Below, in pieces: positions 60,010 to 64,000 of a stretch of DNA of 64,000 nt (positions are counted from its first letter, which is position 1; each line of letters begins with the position of its first letter). The DNA is taken from contig DBQN01000076.1 in assembly GCA_002305255.1 (NCBI GenBank), positions 17,980-81,979 on the forward strand, read 5' to 3'. The position numbers and the translations under genes were made by a program. Origin of the DNA: Firmicutes bacterium UBA1393 (GTDB lineage Bacteria > Bacillota > DTU025). The notes under the pieces are model-generated. The model searched no databases, was not told the origin of the DNA, and saw nothing but the letters and a program-made list of their open reading frames with translations.

Positions 60010-60804
60010 TCAGAACAACACCACTGCGGCAGTCAGATAGGCAACGACTCCGACGGCTGCGATCGCATCCAATGCTCCCAGCCTGAGCTGGCGCATTCTG
60101 GTCCTGCCCGCTCCGCCCCGGTAACACCTGGCCTCCATGGCCACCGCAAGCTCGTCGGCTCGTCGGAACGCGCTGACAAACAGTGGAACCAGAATGGGGA
60201 TCATGGCCTTCGCCCTGGTGATCAGGCCTCCGGAATCGAAATCCGCACCTCTGGCCATCTGCGCCTTCATGATCTTGTCAGTCTCTTCGAGCAGCGTTGG
60301 AATGAACCTCAGGGCGATAGTCATCATCATTGCCAGCTCGTGAGCTGGCAGTCCGATGACTCTGAATGGATTGAGCAGCTTCTCAAGCCCATCCGTGAAC
60401 ACGATCGGAGACGTTGTCAGTGTCACCAATGATGTGGCCATGATCAGCAGTATCAGCCTCGCCGCCGTGGTGAGACCGAGCGCCAGTCCCTCCCGGGTTG
60501 CCCTGAGTCTCCACACCACGAAGAGCTCCTCGCCCGGATCCATAAACAAGTGCAGCATGAACGTCAGGAGTAGGATGAACACGATGGGTCTGAGACCGCG
60601 AACCACCATCTTGAATGGAACGCGCGAAGCTGCAACCGCTACCAGCACCAGGACGCCTATCATCATGTACGACCACTGGCTATGCACGCTGAACAGTGCC
60701 ACCACGATTGCCAGTGACAGCATTATCTTGGTTCGCGGGTCAAGCCTGTGCAGCAGGCTGTCGCCCGGTATGTACTGCCCGACGATCACCGATGGCATCC
60801 TCAT
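60010..60804 (-). CDS. ecfT: Energy-coupling factor transporter transmembrane protein EcfT
   Basis: A 264-residue membrane protein with QYIPGDSLLHRLDPRTKIML at the start. The two coupling motifs ending in ARG (IMKAQMARGADFDSGG and ELAVAMEARCYRGG) contact the ATPases. It has about five or six hydrophobic segments. It overlaps ecfA2 by four bases (ATGA). With EcfA1/A2 it forms the shared module for vitamin and metal uptake that serves several separate S components. None of those is encoded here. Confidence 0.95.
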   Translation of the reverse strand: MRMPSVIVGQYIPGDSLLHRLDPRTKIMLSLAIVVALFSVHSQWSYMMIGVLVLVAVAASRVPFKMVVRGLRPIVFILLLTFMLHLFMDPGEELFVVWRLRATREGLALGLTTAARLILLIMATSLVTLTTSPIVFTDGLEKLLNPFRVIGLPAHELAMMMTIALRFIPTLLEETDKIMKAQMARGADFDSGGLITRAKAMIPILVPLFVSAFRRADELAVAMEARCYRGGAGRTRMRQLRLGALDAIAAVGVVAYLTAAVVLF

Positions 60805-61685
60805 ACGCGATCACCGCCTCGGCCCGCCGCGCCTAGCATCGGCGCTAACACTTCGACGGCCTGCTCCACGGTGATCACATCGCCCGGAAGCTCGTGGCCC
60901 ATGGCCCTCAACTCGCAGATGAGGCTAGTGACCTGAGGGACGCCCAGACCCATCCCGACGAGGGCATCGCGCTCCCTGAACACCTCGTGGGAGGCGCCTT
61001 CCATCACCACGGTGCCGTGATCCATCACTATGAGGCGTTGCGCGAACCTGGCCACGTCCTCCATGCTGTGTGACACCAGCACGATTGTGTAACCATGTTT
61101 ACCGTGGAGAGCCGCTATCTCACTCAGCACCTCCTCGCGTCCGCGAGGATCCATGCCAGCCGTGGGCTCGTCGAGGACCAGCACCTCGGGGCCCATCGCC
61201 AGCACACCGGCCATGGCAACCCTGCGCTTCTGCCCGCCCGACAGCTCGAAGGGTGACCTTCCCCTGAGCGAGTCGTAATCGAGGTCAGCTATGCGCATTG
61301 CGTCCCGCACGGCCTCGTCGACCTGTACCGGAGTCATGCCCATTGAGCGCGGCGCGAAGGCTATGTCGGCCTCCACCGTCTCTTCGAACAGCTGGTGCTC
61401 GGGGTACTGGAACACCAGTCCAATGCGGCGCCTCACGTCCCTAAGCGATACACCCCTGGCCCATATGTCGCGCCCGTCCACCTTCACATGCCCGGAGTCG
61501 GGCCGAAGCAAGCCGTTGAAGTGCTGAACAAGGGTGGACTTCCCCGATCCCGTTCGACCGATTATGGCGACGAGTTCGCCCCGGTTGATGACGACGTTCA
61601 CATCTGTCAGGGCCTTTCGCGCCATGGGAGTGCCCTTCATGTAAGTGTGACTCAGTCCGCTCACTTCGATGATGGCGTCACTCAC
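60801..61685 (-). CDS. ecfA2: Energy-coupling factor transporter ATPase EcfA2
   Basis: A 294-residue ATPase with Walker A IIGRTGSGKST, the Q-loop LVFQYPEHQLFEETVEADIA, signature ELSGGQKRRVAMAGVLAM and DEPTAGMDPRG. The LFEETV stretch marks EcfA2. It starts at a GTG overlapping the end of ecfA1. It hydrolyses ATP with EcfA1 to drive vitamin uptake. Confidence 0.95.
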   Translation of the reverse strand: MSDAIIEVSGLSHTYMKGTPMARKALTDVNVVINRGELVAIIGRTGSGKSTLVQHFNGLLRPDSGHVKVDGRDIWARGVSLRDVRRRIGLVFQYPEHQLFEETVEADIAFAPRSMGMTPVQVDEAVRDAMRIADLDYDSLRGRSPFELSGGQKRRVAMAGVLAMGPEVLVLDEPTAGMDPRGREEVLSEIAALHGKHGYTIVLVSHSMEDVARFAQRLIVMDHGTVVMEGASHEVFRERDALVGMGLGVPQVTSLICELRAMGHELPGDVITVEQAVEVLAPMLGAAGRGGDRV

Positions 61686-62539
61686 CGCGCATACCTCCCC
61701 GAAAGGAGCGCGTCCACATCCTCGGCCAGCTCCTTCACGGTAAGGGGCGTCCTCGGCATCTTCACTCCACGTCTGCTGAGTTCAAAGGCCAGCTCGGTGA
61801 CTTGCGGCACATCTAGCTGCAGTCGCCGCAACGCATCAGGCGAGCTGAACACCTCACGCGGCCCCCCGTCAAGCGCAATGCGACCGTCGTCCATGACGAT
61901 GACCCGGTCTGCCATTACCGCCTCGCTCATGAAGTGCGTTATGTGCACCACGGTGATGCCTTCTTCGCTGGCCAGTCTCCTGACTGTGCGAAGCACTTCC
62001 TGCCTGCCGACGGGGTCGAGCATGGCCGTGGGTTCGTCGAGGACTATGCACTTCGGCCTCATTGCGATGACCCCGGCGATGGCCACACGCTGCTTCTGCC
62101 CGCCCGATAGCTGGTGCGGACCTGCCTGCTCGTATCCCCTCATGTCAACGAGGGTGAGGGCCTCGTCGACCCGCCTACGTATCTCGTGCGGGGGCACTCC
62201 GAGGTTCTCGGGGCCGAAGGCCACGTCCTCTTCGACGGTCGTTGCCACTATCTGATTGTCGGGGTTCTGGAACACCATGCCCACCGTCTGGCGTATATTC
62301 CACAGCATGGAACGATCGCGTGTGTTCATTCCTAGCACGTAGACATCGCCGCGTGTGGGCAGTAGAATGGCGTTCATGTGTTTGGCCAAGGTGGACTTGC
62401 CCGAGCCGTTGTGACCGATAACCGCCACGAATACCCCGGCATCCACCCTGACGTTCACATCGAGAAGCGCTTCTACCTGATCCTGCTCGCCGCCTTCATA
62501 GGTATAGCTAACGTTCTCGATGCGTATGATCGGCTCCAT
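61682..62539 (-). CDS. ecfA1: Energy-coupling factor transporter ATPase EcfA1
   Basis: A 285-residue ATPase with Walker A VIGHNGSGKST, the Q-loop MVFQNPDNQIVATTVEEDVA, signature QLSGGQKQRVAIAGVIAM and DEPTAMLDPVG. The QNPDNQIVATTV motif marks EcfA1. It lies 11 bp after rplQ and is the first ECF gene in the ribosomal run. Confidence 0.95.
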   Translation of the reverse strand: MEPIIRIENVSYTYEGGEQDQVEALLDVNVRVDAGVFVAVIGHNGSGKSTLAKHMNAILLPTRGDVYVLGMNTRDRSMLWNIRQTVGMVFQNPDNQIVATTVEEDVAFGPENLGVPPHEIRRRVDEALTLVDMRGYEQAGPHQLSGGQKQRVAIAGVIAMRPKCIVLDEPTAMLDPVGRQEVLRTVRRLASEEGITVVHITHFMSEAVMADRVIVMDDGRIALDGGPREVFSSPDALRRLQLDVPQVTELAFELSRRGVKMPRTPLTVKELAEDVDALLSGRYAR

Positions 62540-62550
62540 AAGCCATCACG

Positions 62551-62949
62551 CTACTTCTTGGCCGGGGCCTTCTTGTCAGCCGCCGCCGGCGTGGCGGTGG
62601 CTGCGGGCGCGTCGACTAACTCGATCATGGCCATGGCGGCCGCGTCGCCTCTCCTCTGCCCTAGCTTGATGATACGCGTGTACCCGCCTGGCCTGTCGCC
62701 AACCATCGGCCCGATCTCGTCAAAGAGGCGCTTCAGGGCCTTGGGCTCCAGTACGAACTGGGCAGCCAGACGCCTGTGATGGAGTTCGCCCTTGCGGGCC
62801 CATGTTATGAGACGCTCGGCTATCGGGCGGAGCTCCTTTGCCTTGGCTTCAGTCGTGATTATCCTGTCGTATGTGAACAGGCTCGTCACTGAGCTACGGA
62901 AAAGCGCTCTCCTCTGTGCGGCCGTGCGACCGAGTTTACCCTGCCTCAC
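62551..62949 (-). CDS. rplQ: 50S ribosomal protein L17
   Basis: A 132-residue L17 protein. It starts [20 protein letters not shown] and has [20 protein letters not shown] and [20 protein letters not shown]. The C-terminus is extended by an alanine/lysine-rich tail ([17 protein letters not shown]). It follows rpoA by 35 bp in the ribosomal operon. Confidence 0.98.
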   Translation of the reverse strand: MRQGKLGRTAAQRRALFRSSVTSLFTYDRIITTEAKAKELRPIAERLITWARKGELHHRRLAAQFVLEPKALKRLFDEIGPMVGDRPGGYTRIIKLGQRRGDAAAMAMIELVDAPAATATPAAADKKAPAKK

Positions 62950-62984
62950 TTGGATTTCCTCCTTAGTGCAACTGCGTTGGGCTA

Positions 62985-63962
<978 letters not shown>

Positions 63963-64000
63963 AGCGTGCTCAACACCTTCCTTCCCTTTCGACCGGCATT

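Noticed and set aside
63963..64000. End of a ribosomal gene (rpsD) before rpoA
   Set aside because: Only 38 bases are visible and none of the three frames gives a recognisable S4 C-terminus.

Overview
The window comes from a GC-rich, spore-forming member of the Bacillota (Firmicutes), probably a deep, high-GC clostridial-type lineage. The evidence is a spoVT-type sporulation regulator, a dipicolinate synthase A subunit, a two-subunit iron-sulfur L-serine dehydratase, a dnaE-pfkA neighbourhood, and the end of the large ribosomal operon in the Firmicutes order rpoA-rplQ-ecfA1-ecfA2-ecfT-truA-rplM-rpsI. A Firmicutes-type LexA box is also present. No phage, insertion sequence or CRISPR array was seen, so this looks like chromosomal backbone.

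Layout, left to right. 1-5.5 kb (minus): a ROK regulator followed by a ribose/galactose-type sugar ABC importer and a partial TIM-barrel-like protein. 5.6-7.2 kb (minus): sdaAA/sdaAB. 7.5-9.1 kb (plus): a secreted protein of unknown function. 9.2-14.5 kb (minus): tRNA-Leu, spoVT, pfkA, a DUF2007 protein and dnaE. The dnaE frame is interrupted near its start by an in-frame TGA. 14.6-15.7 kb: a small protein and an M29-type peptidase. 15.9-17.4 kb (plus): mgtE behind a well-folded leader RNA. 17.5-19.4 kb (minus): a lipoprotein, tRNA-Glu and tRNA-Gln with promoter and terminator, and a small starch-binding-type protein. 19.5-28.5 kb (minus): a run of folE2, an ABC-F ATPase, a tldD/pmbA pair, an aminotransferase, and a nucleoside phosphorylase plus deaminase pair for methylthioadenosine salvage. 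28.7-33.5 kb (plus): a nucleotidyltransferase fused to a degenerate phosphomannomutase, then dpaA and an FAD oxidoreductase. 33.5-42.5 kb (minus): a BMP-family nucleoside-type ABC importer, LemA and TPM proteins, and a second tldD/pmbA pair. 42.7-47.6 kb (plus): a LexA-controlled mutagenesis cassette (inactive Y-family polymerase, DUF6504 protein, second DnaE). 47.5-57.8 kb: YigZ, AlaX, an ABC-2 exporter, an amidohydrolase and a large phosphodiester glycosidase protein. 57.8-64 kb (minus): the ribosomal/ECF block, with an apparent eroded cwlD amidase just after rpsI.

Most notable are four features: the mgtE leader, whose closed aptamer-like fold is followed by a hairpin that buries the Shine-Dalgarno sequence; the interrupted dnaE together with a second, SOS-controlled dnaE; the compact SOS mutasome cassette without imuA; and signs of sporulation-gene loss or replacement (dpaA without an adjacent dpaB, cwlD reduced to a fragment). 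Functions are assigned from recognisable motifs and remembered family features; no database search was run.
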